Below, in pieces: positions 18,195-27,610 of a stretch of 64,000 bases of DNA (positions within the stretch are counted from its first letter, which is position 1; every line of letters begins with the position of its first letter). The DNA comes from Tateyamaria sp. syn59. Its GTDB lineage: Bacteria; Pseudomonadota; Alphaproteobacteria; Rhodobacterales; Rhodobacteraceae. The notes under the pieces are model-generated. The model had not been told where the DNA came from and did not search any database. It was given only the letters and a program-made list of their open reading frames with translations. The stretch spans positions 165,760-229,759 of the forward strand of contig NZ_VCBA01000008.1 in assembly GCF_007995245.1 (NCBI RefSeq), in the 5' to 3' direction. The position numbers were made by a program, and so were the translations under genes.

Positions 18195-21100
18195 CTACTG
18201 CACGCGGCCATATCCCTTGGCCACCCAGTCGAAGGAACAGGCGACCCCTGTCCCAGACGGATCGACAAATCGCTGGTGAAAGCCCTCGCGCGTCACCTGT
18301 GTGCGGATCGAGCGCGCGCCAGATGGCAGCTCCTGCCCGTCCACTGCGATGGCTGGCCGTTCCCTAAACGGCGGCAGGAAGGCAACGTAGACACCTGTTG
18401 GCGGACACTCGACATCATCCCCGGCCTCAATCCTGTCTGGCATGTCGATCAGCAAGGACAACGCATTGATGCGGATGCTGACAACCGGATCGTTGCTGTT
18501 CATCAAAAGCCGGAACCGGAAGCCACGGGCAACGTAGTCGCCCACGTAGAAGTCAGCCCAGTCCGACCAGGTGGCCGCCGGGTCGCTTGGATCCTCGGAC
18601 GTCACGCTGACCTGAAGGCGCACAGACCAGGCGTCATCATCCACACGTGTCAGATTGTCGAGAATCGACAGGCTGGACCACCCCGCCATCGCATCATCCA
18701 CTAGGTACCCGAAGGCTTGCAACTGCGCCGACAGACGTGAGGTGTAGACGTCGGTCAGATCGACCTGTTCGGAAACGAGATATTCTCCTGCCGAGACCGC
18801 GCCGCCCTCAAACCCGATCCGCCGGACGTCCTGCAGGTTTGACCAGGTTTGGATCGGCGCATCGGAATAGAGCCCAAGCGATCCGGATACGGCTGCCATG
18901 CCTGGCGATTTCAAACCGGGCCAGTGCGGGGCCTCCGTGATGGTTTTCACCACGTTGAAATGTTGCAGCGACATGCTGGTGTTCTCGACGGACACGGCGT
19001 TGCGGCTCGCGGTGCCAAACACCGATACCGCCTTGACCAGGAAGCGCCCCGGCAGCGACGGGACGGTCACAGACCGGCCTGGCACATCAACTTCAACGTC
19101 AACGGCCTGCTGCCAGCCATCCCCGGAACCCGTCGCCAAGTGGCGCACGTGGTAGTGTGCGACCGATGGCCCGCCTGCGTCCCATGTGAGCTGGGCATAG
19201 TCCCCGATCACCTTGATCCGCAGTCCGGTCACATCTGCCGGATAGATCAGGTCAGCAGACAGACGGAACAACTTGGGCACAAAGTCGGACGCAACCCCTG
19301 TCGCAGTATTCACCGCAGCGACCTCGACGCGATATGGCCCTTCCTGTGTCCCTTCTAGCGCGATATCGACCGACTGCATTGGTGTGTCGGGCAGGATCCG
19401 GCGCTGTCCGTCGGCATCCGTGAAGGCAACCCGATACGACAAGGCGGCACCCGTGATGGGGCTTTGCCAACTGATCGTGGCCACCAGCCCCGTTGGACTC
19501 GCTCGGAACCACGTGCGCACGTCGAGCGCGCGCGTGACAGACGGACGTCCTAGCGACGGCAAGATGTAGGGCGCTGTGTCGTCCACTCGAATGCCCTGCT
19601 CGATGCGGGCAAACTTGTTCGGGTCATCCTCAAGGGCGATAATGCCGAAGAGGTGCTTTTTGGGCCTGTTGGACAGCACGCGGAAAAGGCGCGGCGCAAG
19701 GTTCGATGCGGTCATGATGAACACGGTACCGGGCCGGATGTTGGCCGGAAGCGGCGCCGTCACGGCCAGATCTGTCACCACCCCGTCCTGCCCCGCAATA
19801 AGAGACGCCTCTACAAAGTCGCCCACATCATTGGCCAGCAGCAGCCTGTAGGTCTCTGCCGCCTGAAGCGTCACAGGATCATCGATCGTCAGCGACCGCC
19901 GATCTGCCGTGATCGATAGAACCCGCCCCCCCATGCGAAAGCCCATGCGGTGTTTATCGGCAATCAGGATACGGTCGCCGGGGCGCAGGGCAGCGTGGTC
20001 ATAGCCCGCTTGATAGGTCACCGTGTCACGCTGGGTTGTGTCCGTATCGACCAGCCATTTTGCAGCGCGCAATCCTTCGCCCCGCGATGTTGTGTAGGGC
20101 AAATTGATGTCTGACTGCCGTCGACCGTACCGCTGGATCGCATCGTGATCTTCATAGACGATGCCCGCCTTGAGCCTGTAGTGATCCTCCGGATCGCGGA
20201 GACTGGCCACAACAGCTGTCTTGCGCGCCGATAGGTCCGAGCCCGCGTAGTTGAACGCGCCATCGACCACGTTGGCATTGGTCACCAGCTTGACCGGATC
20301 GGCGGGTGCATCCTGCACCGGCACCACGGCACCCGCGCCCCAATAGGTCACCCCACGCCATGCCGATGAAAGTTGGGTGATGACCTGATATGCCGCCTCA
20401 CGGGTGTTCATCGGCCCGTTCATGGTGAAGCGCGGCTCGACCCCACCTCGACCGTCTGGCACGTTTTCATCGCAATACTTGCCGATCTGGTAGATCCGCC
20501 ACTTGTCTACGAGTTCAGGCGCAATGCGCTCCCCCAGCCCCCAACGATTTTCCAGAAACACCGTGTAGGTGAAGAACGCCGGGTTGTTGGAATAAACGTA
20601 CTTAAACGTGCCATCCCAAATCGTCGTCTCATCGTAGGTTCGGGTGACCGGATCATAGTTGCTGGGCACCCAGCACTTCATGCCCTTCAGGCGATAGGAT
20701 CGGCGCGGAATGCGGCCACCGAAAGCCTGCGCAGGAACCGCAAGCGCGACATAGGCGGTGTTTGGGTAGGACAACTTGGCGTCGATGATTTCCGTGTAGG
20801 ACACGAAGAACAGATCATCGGAGATGTTGCTTACCGTCTGGTCCGGTGTGCGGCGGCGCACGCGCACCGTGACGGGCCGCACGGGCGGCAGTTCCACCCG
20901 GTAGGCGCGCTGATAACCGGACGTGGTTTTGCCGCTTAGACGCAAATCCGCAATGGTATTCCAGCCCGCATTCCCGGCTTGCAGATCGATCGAGAAATCC
21001 ACCGTCGCGCCGGTCAAATCACCATTGTCCTTGTTGAGAAAGGTCAACTGGCTCACGCCCACCTTGACCCGGATGGCATCGACATCTTCTGCTGTGATGC

Positions 21101-21449
21101 TGCGAGAGACAGGCTGGGATTGCTTGACCTCGACACCAACGCCGACCTCGTTTTCGACAGCGGCAAAACCGGGCACAGGCTCTTGATCCGGTGTGCCTGT
21201 GCGCAGTTCAAACCGCACCCCGGAAAAGTTGAAGGTGCCATCCGGGTTCTGAAGCGGCGTGTCATCGAAATAGACGCACTTGGCCGGATAGTCAGGATCT
21301 GCCCAGCCTTCGATCTCGCCTTCGGACACCACGTCCAGCACCATCGCCGTGGCGTCCGTAAGCAGGTTGTCGGGGGCCTCATAGGGCGTGCGCTGCTGCT
21401 GTGAGCCGCCCTTACCCCCACCCTTTGCACCTCGAAGCGGTTTGTTCAT
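18195..21449 (-). CDS. Tail tip host-specificity protein (lambda J-like)
   Basis: 1084 residues, the largest tail-tip gene. It starts MNKPLRGAKGGGKGG, then YEAPDNLLTDATAMVLDVVSEGEIEGW, the J signature, and continues through FDDTPLQNPDGTFNFSGV, a central phage-tail domain (AFNYAGSDLSARKTAVVASLRDPEDHYRLKAG) and fibronectin-type repeats around residues 620-800. The C-terminal part is more variable, as expected for receptor binding. The start overlaps the end of the I-like gene (ATGA), which favours the second Met of the open frame. It forms the central tip and determines host range. Confidence 0.93.
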   Translation of the reverse strand: MNKPLRGAKGGGKGGSQQQRTPYEAPDNLLTDATAMVLDVVSEGEIEGWADPDYPAKCVYFDDTPLQNPDGTFNFSGVRFELRTGTPDQEPVPGFAAVENEVGVGVEVKQSQPVSRSITAEDVDAIRVKVGVSQLTFLNKDNGDLTGATVDFSIDLQAGNAGWNTIADLRLSGKTTSGYQRAYRVELPPVRPVTVRVRRRTPDQTVSNISDDLFFVSYTEIIDAKLSYPNTAYVALAVPAQAFGGRIPRRSYRLKGMKCWVPSNYDPVTRTYDETTIWDGTFKYVYSNNPAFFTYTVFLENRWGLGERIAPELVDKWRIYQIGKYCDENVPDGRGGVEPRFTMNGPMNTREAAYQVITQLSSAWRGVTYWGAGAVVPVQDAPADPVKLVTNANVVDGAFNYAGSDLSARKTAVVASLRDPEDHYRLKAGIVYEDHDAIQRYGRRQSDINLPYTTSRGEGLRAAKWLVDTDTTQRDTVTYQAGYDHAALRPGDRILIADKHRMGFRMGGRVLSITADRRSLTIDDPVTLQAAETYRLLLANDVGDFVEASLIAGQDGVVTDLAVTAPLPANIRPGTVFIMTASNLAPRLFRVLSNRPKKHLFGIIALEDDPNKFARIEQGIRVDDTAPYILPSLGRPSVTRALDVRTWFRASPTGLVATISWQSPITGAALSYRVAFTDADGQRRILPDTPMQSVDIALEGTQEGPYRVEVAAVNTATGVASDFVPKLFRLSADLIYPADVTGLRIKVIGDYAQLTWDAGGPSVAHYHVRHLATGSGDGWQQAVDVEVDVPGRSVTVPSLPGRFLVKAVSVFGTASRNAVSVENTSMSLQHFNVVKTITEAPHWPGLKSPGMAAVSGSLGLYSDAPIQTWSNLQDVRRIGFEGGAVSAGEYLVSEQVDLTDVYTSRLSAQLQAFGYLVDDAMAGWSSLSILDNLTRVDDDAWSVRLQVSVTSEDPSDPAATWSDWADFYVGDYVARGFRFRLLMNSNDPVVSIRINALSLLIDMPDRIEAGDDVECPPTGVYVAFLPPFRERPAIAVDGQELPSGARSIRTQVTREGFHQRFVDPSGTGVACSFDWVAKGYGRVQ

Positions 21450-22036
21450 CCGATCCGGTCCTCGACATGGATGGCGGCGGATACGACCACGGAGCCAACC
21501 TCGCATTCGCCGACCAACACAGGCACAGCGACACCCGGCGCGGTGACGTTTACGGCGCTGCCAAAGAGTTGCGATTTTGGCTGCTCGCGTTCTTCGTAGT
21601 TTGCCCTCGATGGGGTTGGGGCCAGCATCTGGGACACGCCGCCAAGCGCGAGTGCCACACCAGTCCGTGCTGCAAAATCAGACACGGCAGTCAGAAACTG
21701 TGTAGAGCCAGGAATGAGAAATGACGCGGCGATCAGCACAGATCCCAGAATGATCTTGCCAAGCCCGCGCCGCTTGGCTCCAATCGCGCGCGGCACGATA
21801 TGCAGTTCTGTTTCATCGTCTGCGAAGACCACATGCAGTTCCTGCGGGGTCTGGTCCCGCCCGTCGATCTCCGCACCGCGAAACACCTGGTAGTAGCGGT
21901 CACGCATATGCGCTTCAAAGCCATCAACCATAGTACAGAGCGCGCGAACGGCCTCCGCCGGGCTGTCGATCGCCAAGCGGAATTCGAGGCCAAAGGCTTC
22001 TCCCAAGGCCCCGTGCAGGTAGACTGTGCGGATCAT
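21446..22036 (-). CDS. Tail assembly protein (lambda I-like)
   Basis: 196 residues. MIRTVYLHGALGEAFGLEFRLAIDSPAEAVRALCTMVDGFEAHMRD is the N-terminal ubiquitin-like part typical of gpI; a hydrophobic Gly/Ala region (KIILGSVLIAASFLIPG...LALGGVSQMLAPTP) follows. Located between K- and J-like genes exactly as in lambda. It acts in tip assembly. Confidence 0.88.
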   Translation of the reverse strand: MIRTVYLHGALGEAFGLEFRLAIDSPAEAVRALCTMVDGFEAHMRDRYYQVFRGAEIDGRDQTPQELHVVFADDETELHIVPRAIGAKRRGLGKIILGSVLIAASFLIPGSTQFLTAVSDFAARTGVALALGGVSQMLAPTPSRANYEEREQPKSQLFGSAVNVTAPGVAVPVLVGECEVGSVVVSAAIHVEDRIG

Positions 22037-22082
22037 TATTTATGCTCGTTTCGGTGAGTTGGCTGAACCATCGAAACCGCCC

Positions 22083-22862
22083 TCAGAGCGCCTTTGGCCT
22101 TAGCCAATGGGTGATGTGTTTCAGCTTGCGTGCAATTGGCTCGCGATGTGACAGGTTGCCGTGAATGTGTTCCAGCAACAGACCTTCACCAAGGTAGATG
22201 CCCGCATGGTTGGGCACCTTGGATCGAACGGACATGAGGTAGGCATCACCGGGCTTGGCCAGCGCCGCATACTCATGCGGCGCGGTCGAAATGACCTCAA
22301 ACCCTTGGGCTTCCAAGTTGTCCAGATACAGGCCGCCGTCGGTTTCTGGCTTTACCCACCATTCCCAATCGCGGGGAAACTCGGCGAGCGACATTCCACG
22401 CGCTTCGGCGTAATAGTCCTTCACCAACGAATAGCAGTCGCTCACGCCATGCAGGAACGCGCGCGGCACGTGCAGCCCGTGATGAAATACTGGCGGACGC
22501 GCTCCACCCCATTGGCAGGCAAACTCCGCAGTGTCTTCACCAGGCACCAGAATGGCCCAAGGCAAGCCCGTTTCGATCTGGCCTGCCATGTCAGCCTGTG
22601 ACGGCCACCATGGCCCATCAGGATGCGAGTGAATGACCGCTTCCAGATCACCGACCTTGAACGCCTTGCCCATCGTCACGGGAGAAATCTCGAATGCGAC
22701 GGCAGGATCTGCGGCGACATTCCTGCAAGGCACGTACCGGCCATCACGCACCAACCCGCAAGCTTCGTGTGGCGCGCATTCCACGGCATGGGCAGACGCA
22801 TCCGCGATCACCTCATGCGAAAACACACCGCCGGGCTGACGGTAAAACTCAGGGTGGAACAT
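22083..22862 (-). CDS. Tail tip assembly protein with JAB and NlpC/P60 domains (lambda K-like)
   Basis: 259 residues. First domain: JAB1/MPN metallopeptidase with ECAPHEACGLV and the motif HSHPDGPWWPSQAD (two His and Asp zinc ligands). Second domain: NlpC/P60 cysteine peptidase with catalytic Cys in GVSDCYSLVKDYY and His in VPNHAGIYLG...LEHIHG. Both domains in one protein is the lambda K arrangement. It matures tail proteins and may cut peptidoglycan during injection. Confidence 0.92.
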   Translation of the reverse strand: MFHPEFYRQPGGVFSHEVIADASAHAVECAPHEACGLVRDGRYVPCRNVAADPAVAFEISPVTMGKAFKVGDLEAVIHSHPDGPWWPSQADMAGQIETGLPWAILVPGEDTAEFACQWGGARPPVFHHGLHVPRAFLHGVSDCYSLVKDYYAEARGMSLAEFPRDWEWWVKPETDGGLYLDNLEAQGFEVISTAPHEYAALAKPGDAYLMSVRSKVPNHAGIYLGEGLLLEHIHGNLSHREPIARKLKHITHWLRPKAL

Positions 22863-22867
22863 CTCCG

Positions 22868-23629
22868 CTATCCTCTAAACTTGCCTGCGCCGGGAAACCC
22901 GCCAAAGGGCAGTTTTGCGTGCTGGCCAAAGCGCAGCTTGCAGTCGCTCAACTGGCGCCTGCATCGATCCTGCCTTGGGTCAGAAACCGGATTGCCCGTG
23001 GCGTCGAAATACGACATGCCCACATAGGGGCATGTCGCATTGGAGTAATCGAAGCTGCCATCCGACCGCGCCCGCCGATAGGCCCACTGGCAATAGTTCA
23101 ATACCTGACGGCGCGGCAGAACCACGTCTTCAAGATCGAGGGCCGAACTGAGACGAAACTCAATCATGTCCGGCGTCTGTTTCGTCTTTTGGGTGACCGT
23201 GTAGATCTCGACACCCATATGCGCTTGCGGGTTAGGTTCTGACCCGTCGTCCAAGAACTTCCGCAGCGTTTGCAGGCGATGAACCTGCGCACCCAGAAGA
23301 TCATCGTAGGCTTCCACCATCGACAGCAGGAAGGCCGCGACCGATACTTGGTCGCCGTCTTCTCGCGCCATCAGAAAGCGCACTGTGGGTTGCGGGAGCG
23401 TCCCACCTGCGGACCATTCCCAGCCCTCGGATTCGAATGGAATGACCGCGTATGTTTCACCGCCAAAGACCGGTTGGACCCGTGCGTCGGCAGCGCCCGG
23501 AACCGATGTCGGCGCAAATCGGTAAACATCTCCGCCGATCATGCGCGCATCGACGGTGAACAGCTCCACGACATCATCGATCGCGAAACCTTCCAACTCG
23601 CGGCGCATCGGATCTTCAAACTGATGCAT
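22868..23629 (-). CDS. Minor tail protein (lambda L-like)
   Basis: 253 residues. N-terminal half (MRRELEGFAIDDVVELFTVDARMIGGDVYRFAP) is followed by a beta-rich middle and a C-terminal region with four cysteines (NYCQWAYR, ATCPYVG, QDRCRRQLSDCKLRFG). These match the conserved cysteines that bind an iron-sulfur cluster in lambda gpL. Ends KLPFGGFPGAGKFRG, typical of the family. Overlaps the M-like gene by 1 nt. Confidence 0.9.
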   Translation of the reverse strand: MHQFEDPMRRELEGFAIDDVVELFTVDARMIGGDVYRFAPTSVPGAADARVQPVFGGETYAVIPFESEGWEWSAGGTLPQPTVRFLMAREDGDQVSVAAFLLSMVEAYDDLLGAQVHRLQTLRKFLDDGSEPNPQAHMGVEIYTVTQKTKQTPDMIEFRLSSALDLEDVVLPRRQVLNYCQWAYRRARSDGSFDYSNATCPYVGMSYFDATGNPVSDPRQDRCRRQLSDCKLRFGQHAKLPFGGFPGAGKFRG

Positions 23630-23982
23630 CAGACGACGTCGAACTCTTGCTGCAGGGTGGCGGTCAGTTCCTTGGCATTCGGGCCTTTAGGGTTCACGTC
23701 CCATTCAGCGCATGTCCAAAGCCGATCAACACTGTCGTCAGGCAGTCGATAGTAAAACACCTCTTTGCCTGCGCGCGCTTCCAGGAAGTCATCTATAGCG
23801 TCAATGGGCGCGTTTGCCTGCACCCATTGCAGACGCACCGATGCGATGACGGCGTTCGGGCCAGTTCCTGACCTTTGGCTATAGCCGCCTTCGAACTCAG
23901 CGCGCCGCACACCCGCCCTCTTCTTTCGGGAATAGCCCTTCACCACAGGCTGGGGCACATCATCAAGAAAGGAAGGGATCAT
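23629..23982 (-). CDS. Minor tail protein (lambda M-like)
   Basis: 117 residues. MIPSFLDDVPQPVVKGYSRKKRAGVRRAEFEGGYSQRSGTG and the central ARAGKEVFYYRLPDDSVDRLWTCAEWDV fit the phage minor tail protein M family. It lies between the tape measure and L-like genes, overlapping each. It helps join the tail tube to the tip. Confidence 0.82.
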   Translation of the reverse strand: MIPSFLDDVPQPVVKGYSRKKRAGVRRAEFEGGYSQRSGTGPNAVIASVRLQWVQANAPIDAIDDFLEARAGKEVFYYRLPDDSVDRLWTCAEWDVNPKGPNAKELTATLQQEFDVV

Positions 23983-26078
23983 CCGATGCCTCCCTTTTTC
24001 TCGTAGAGAAGATCCATCATGCCGTTCGCCCGCGTGCTTTGCGTCAAACGATCATCGACAACGTGGCCGATCATGCCGCGCAGCGCCTCCACCGTCTCGG
24101 CGGCGACCTCTTGAGGCTGATCACTTGCTGACTGGATGTTGAGATCGCCATGCCAAACAAATCCGCCGCCGCCTGAAAGACCTTGGCCAGGCTTGGTCAC
24201 GTGTACGGTTTCATCCGGCGACGCCCTGAAGGCGACGATCTGACTGTCGATGCCGCCAACGCCGCCGACTTCGAAGGAACCGCCGTTCTGAAAGCCCATC
24301 AGGCCCCCCAAGAAACCGCCAACCAGCTTCCCACCCAAGCCACCGCCGAGCGCGTCCGTCAGTCCAGCCTTTGCTTGTTCCAAGAGAAGCCTGCTGAGAC
24401 TTTGTAAGGCGCTGTTCAGCGCATCCTTGAGGGACCGAGCGCCCCTCACACCCGCGCCGAACATCCGGCCCATACGACCAGCGACATCACCCGCAGTCTT
24501 GCCAAGCCCGGCGAAAGACTTCTGAGCAGAGTCTGCAACGTCCGTGAGATTGGTTCGGGACAAGGAACTCGTCACAGATCCCATAGCCGCCAGAACGCCA
24601 GCCGAACCGCGCTCAATACCTTGAGCAAGCCCGTCCATCAAAAAACCACCAATTTCCGCAAACACACGAGACGGCGAGTTTATACCGAGGGGCTTTCGGA
24701 TCCATTCAGGCAACTGCATCGCAAGCTCCTGAATGTAGGCTCTGATGTCCTGCCACTTTTCTTGGATACCAGCCTTCAGGCCATCAACGATGTTGCGACC
24801 CAGATCCATCGCGGCTTGCGCGATGTCCCCGACAAGCGCACCGAGCGCGTCAATGATCATCTGACCGAAGTTCCGGATGATATCGACACCGACCTGCAAC
24901 GCGGTCCTAAAATCGCCGTTCAAAAGCGCTTCAACGCCAGTGGCCAGTAGGCGAAACCCGTCCTTGATGCCCTGCAAGATAACGACCGCCGCGTCGGCAA
25001 AGCGCTGGAACCCGGCCTTCAATCCTGACAGCCCAGCCTCTATGGCACCCGTGATCGCCGGAAAGTCAGTCTTCAAGCTGTCCCAATTCTGGTAGATCGC
25101 AACAGCCCCCGCCGTGATGCCCGCAGCCATCAACCCCAAGGGCGACACAACGGCGGCAATTGCACCGGCCATAGGCGCAACCGCGACCATCATCAAACCA
25201 AGCGCGGTGACAGCCGGGCCAATCGCGGCGGCAAGTGCGCCACCGACCACGACAAAGCGCTGTGTTTCGGGCGACAGGCCCTGAAACCGCTCCGCGAGCC
25301 CTTTAATGCGGTCAGCGAACTCCGCGACGATGGGCAAGATGATCGCGCCCACACGCTCCGTCGCGTCCCCAATGGCGTTCCACGCTTGTGTGATGCGACC
25401 GCTATCCGTCTGCGCGAGGGCAAGCGCTTGCCCTTTGTACTGCTTTTCCAGTTCGTTCAGGATCATGGTCTGCGCACCGGCCACGTTTCCGGCCTCGGCC
25501 ATCGCCTTGATCTGTTCCTTTTGCTGTTCGGTAAAGGACACACCAACGCGGGTCAGAGCAGACAAACCCTTGATGGGGTCGTTCAACGCTTTACCAACTA
25601 GGATCGTGGACGATTGCAGATCCTGACCCAAACGCGCCGACAGATCCACCGCCAGTCCCTGCGCGCGTGTGAATACGTCGCCCGAAACATTGCCGAAGGT
25701 CAGCAAATTGGCCGTTACCCGCGACAGGATGTCTTCGTCGCCATAAAGGGATGCGTCCTGCAAGGCAGACGCCATGCCCTCCAATTCCTGCCGCGTGAAC
25801 CCCGCGCCGTGCCCCATGCTTTCCAGAGCAGCATCTACAGACGCGATAGCGCGCTCCTGCGCTTTCTGGGCATCGACAGATTTATAGGCCAACCCAATCA
25901 ATGGCAGCGACAGGCCAGCCGTCATGCGCTGGCCTGCTTGGCTCAACAGACGCCCGCTGCGCTGCATGGACTTGCGCAGCCTCGCCAGGCGTTTCTCGGC
26001 AGCATCAGCGCCGTCATTGAAGGATGCGCTGTCGAGGCCAAGAACAGCGCGCAGCGCGCCAATGACAGACGCGCTCAT
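23979..26078 (-). CDS. Tape measure protein
   Basis: 699 residues; long helical protein starting MSASVIGALRAVLGLDSASFNDGADAAEKRLARLRKSMQRSGRLLSQAG. A hydrophobic central zone (about residues 270-345, with GGALAAAIGPAVTALGLMMVAVAPM) is the usual membrane-active part; a Gly-rich C-terminal region (GGGLGGKLVGGFLGGLMGFQNGG) precedes the end. Its length sets the tail length, suggesting a tail of roughly 100 nm by the usual ratio. It overlaps the chaperone reading frame upstream by 4 nt. Confidence 0.93.
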   Translation of the reverse strand: MSASVIGALRAVLGLDSASFNDGADAAEKRLARLRKSMQRSGRLLSQAGQRMTAGLSLPLIGLAYKSVDAQKAQERAIASVDAALESMGHGAGFTRQELEGMASALQDASLYGDEDILSRVTANLLTFGNVSGDVFTRAQGLAVDLSARLGQDLQSSTILVGKALNDPIKGLSALTRVGVSFTEQQKEQIKAMAEAGNVAGAQTMILNELEKQYKGQALALAQTDSGRITQAWNAIGDATERVGAIILPIVAEFADRIKGLAERFQGLSPETQRFVVVGGALAAAIGPAVTALGLMMVAVAPMAGAIAAVVSPLGLMAAGITAGAVAIYQNWDSLKTDFPAITGAIEAGLSGLKAGFQRFADAAVVILQGIKDGFRLLATGVEALLNGDFRTALQVGVDIIRNFGQMIIDALGALVGDIAQAAMDLGRNIVDGLKAGIQEKWQDIRAYIQELAMQLPEWIRKPLGINSPSRVFAEIGGFLMDGLAQGIERGSAGVLAAMGSVTSSLSRTNLTDVADSAQKSFAGLGKTAGDVAGRMGRMFGAGVRGARSLKDALNSALQSLSRLLLEQAKAGLTDALGGGLGGKLVGGFLGGLMGFQNGGSFEVGGVGGIDSQIVAFRASPDETVHVTKPGQGLSGGGGFVWHGDLNIQSASDQPQEVAAETVEALRGMIGHVVDDRLTQSTRANGMMDLLYEKKGGIG

Positions 26079-26413
26079 TCCGTCACCTTGCCACCGAAGG
26101 CTGCGTTAAACATCATGGCGATTTCTTTCTGTTGCTGCCACGTCTGACGCTTGGCCTTTCGCCGCTTTTTGCTCGACGCGACCTTGCGAAATGGTGGGAA
26201 TTTCTTGGGCTTGTGATAGCCGATCATCACCAATTCAGCCGTTTTGTAGGCCAACTGGTCGTTGAATAGCTGCTCACGTTCGATACGCCGTGCAGCACCT
26301 GTCAGGACAATCGACACCTCGCGGAGTGTCATAGACCAAAAGGAGGCGGGATCCTGGCCCGCCTCGATCCAGACTTCGATGTATGACGGCCAGTCTAGGC
26401 CGCCGCTTCGGGC
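26075..26413 (-). CDS. Tail assembly chaperone, -1 frameshift extension (lambda T-like)
   Basis: This frame is entered by -1 frameshifting at the slippery site 26413-26419. It then encodes 112 residues beginning with LDWPSYIEVWIEAGQDP and FWSMTLREVSIVLTGAARRIE, the conserved start of phage tail chaperone T domains, and ends with a Lys/Arg-rich tail before MMFNAAFGG. The usual ATG at 26332 would miss the conserved LDWPSYIEVW part, which argues for frameshift synthesis. The full fusion is about 229 residues. Chaperones coat the tape measure before tube assembly. Confidence 0.8.
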   Translation of the reverse strand, partial: ARSGGLDWPSYIEVWIEAGQDPASFWSMTLREVSIVLTGAARRIEREQLFNDQLAYKTAELVMIGYHKPKKFPPFRKVASSKKRRKAKRQTWQQQKEIAMMFNAAFGGKVTE

Positions 26414-26763
26414 TTTCCCTCGCTGTCAGCGTCCCCCGCTTTCGCTTCGGGCATTGCAGCAGTGATCGCTTCACCCAGCTTTTCCATGGCGGCCTCGACG
26501 CCGCCAATATCCTGAACGATCTGCCCGGCCTTCACCACGGTGATGTCAGGCTGATGCTCCTTCAATCCGGCCCAAAAGAGCAAGCGCACATCACCGACAC
26601 GCAGGGTGCCGTTTTCAGTGCTTTTCTCCAAATGGCCAAGGAACTCCGGAAAGCCCTTGTTGGCTGCGTCTTCCAGTTCCGCCATGGCGTTGGTTGTGAA
26701 TTGCAGCTTGTAGGTCGTGTCATCGACTTTGATGTCGAACAGCCCGCGTGTTCGGTTTGTCAT
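26395..26763 (-). CDS. Tail assembly chaperone, upstream frame (lambda G-like)
   Basis: 122 residues from MTNRTRGLFDIKVDDTTYKLQFTTNAMAELEDAANKGFPEFLGHLEK, similar to the GTA gp10-like tail protein group. The acidic Ala-rich end (EAKAGDADSEGKPEAAA) contains the slippery sequence. It sits between tail tube and tape measure genes, as G does in lambda. Two products are expected: this short form and the frameshifted fusion. Confidence 0.85.
   Translation of the reverse strand: MTNRTRGLFDIKVDDTTYKLQFTTNAMAELEDAANKGFPEFLGHLEKSTENGTLRVGDVRLLFWAGLKEHQPDITVVKAGQIVQDIGGVEAAMEKLGEAITAAMPEAKAGDADSEGKPEAAA
26413..26419 (-). other. Programmed -1 ribosomal frameshift site GGGAAAG
   Basis: Read in the frame of the upstream gene this is G GGA AAG, a canonical X XXY YYZ heptamer and the same sequence used by lambda G/GT. 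It lies 15 nt before the zero-frame stop (26395-26397). Slipping back one base joins an open -1 frame that continues to 26075 without a stop. Confidence 0.82.
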
Positions 26764-26804
26764 GCTCTTACTCCGATCTGTAAAACTTTTGCGCACCGTA
26801 TGCG

Positions 26805-27206
26805 TCAGACGACGGCAAAGACCGGCTCGCCCGTGATCTTGAACGTCGCGGTGGACGTGACCCTGTCATCCATGGGCGGATCCGTTTCCAAACCCGTGAT
26901 GAACGCGTTGATCGCCCAGGTGGACCCATCGGGAAATCGGATTGTGTATTCCTCGGCGTCGTCATTGTTGAAGTCCGCGATCATCGCTTGAAAGGCCGAG
27001 CTTGCGGGCGGCGACTGGATCACGACAGTGACTTCGCCGCCATCCTTCAGCGCGGCGATGAATTCACGCCAGCGACCCGGCGACTTCATATGCGTTGCAT
27101 CGACCGTGTCACGGCTCAGCGACGGTGGGCCAATCTCAATCACTTCGCCGACACTGGTCGTGCCGCGCAAGAATTCTGAATCATTGCCAATGATTGCATC
27201 AGTCAT
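26805..27206 (-). CDS. Phage tail tube (major tail) protein
   Basis: 133 residues starting MTDAIIGNDSEFLRGT; GGAG lies upstream of the ATG. The middle (VGEVIEIGPPSLSRDTVDATHMKSPGRWREFIAALKDGGEVTVVI) and the end (VTSTATFKITGEPVFAV) are the signature of the phage tail tube family in siphoviruses and gene transfer agents. It overlaps the DUF3168 gene by 4 nt. Polymerises into the tube around the tape measure. Confidence 0.9.
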   Translation of the reverse strand: MTDAIIGNDSEFLRGTTSVGEVIEIGPPSLSRDTVDATHMKSPGRWREFIAALKDGGEVTVVIQSPPASSAFQAMIADFNNDDAEEYTIRFPDGSTWAINAFITGLETDPPMDDRVTSTATFKITGEPVFAVV

Positions 27207-27610
27207 TGGTTTGTCTCCTCGTTCCAATGGATGTCCAAATCGACGCTGGCGCGAAACAGTGTCTCGCCATCAACGCCTTCGTCTGTCACGTCGCGCGAAC
27301 CGGCGACGAATATGCCTTGAAATCTGATGCCGTCGCGGACGGTTGCTGACGCTTCATCAAGCGCGGAAATGGCCGTCTCCGCCGCGTCCGCATCATCGTA
27401 AAGCGCCGCCCAGGCATCGACCTGAACCCGTGTGCGCCTCAACGCCGAGCGGCCTTTCATGTGATAGGTGCGCGGGTCAGAGATTACCGTCAGGTTCAGA
27501 TACGGACGCCCTTCAACCTGCGCCGGTTGTTTGCCCCAATGAACGCGACCTTGGACCAGCGCATTCAAACGTGCATCGGCCAGAAACATGGCCGTCAGCG
27601 CGTCTTTCAT
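27203..27610 (-). CDS. DUF3168 tail completion protein
   Basis: 135 residues: MKDALTAMFLADARLNALVQGRVHWGKQPAQVEGRPYLNLTVIS is the DUF3168 start, followed by RTRVQVDAWAALYDDADAAETAI and a beta-rich end. This family fits the tail-completion slot between head-tail connector proteins and the tail tube. Overlaps both neighbours by 4 nt. Confidence 0.88.
   Translation of the reverse strand: MKDALTAMFLADARLNALVQGRVHWGKQPAQVEGRPYLNLTVISDPRTYHMKGRSALRRTRVQVDAWAALYDDADAAETAISALDEASATVRDGIRFQGIFVAGSRDVTDEGVDGETLFRASVDLDIHWNEETNQ

Noticed and set aside
26075..26332. A separate 85-residue chaperone gene starting at 26332
   Set aside because: The conserved start of the domain lies upstream in the same frame and is reached by frameshifting, so it was described as an extension.
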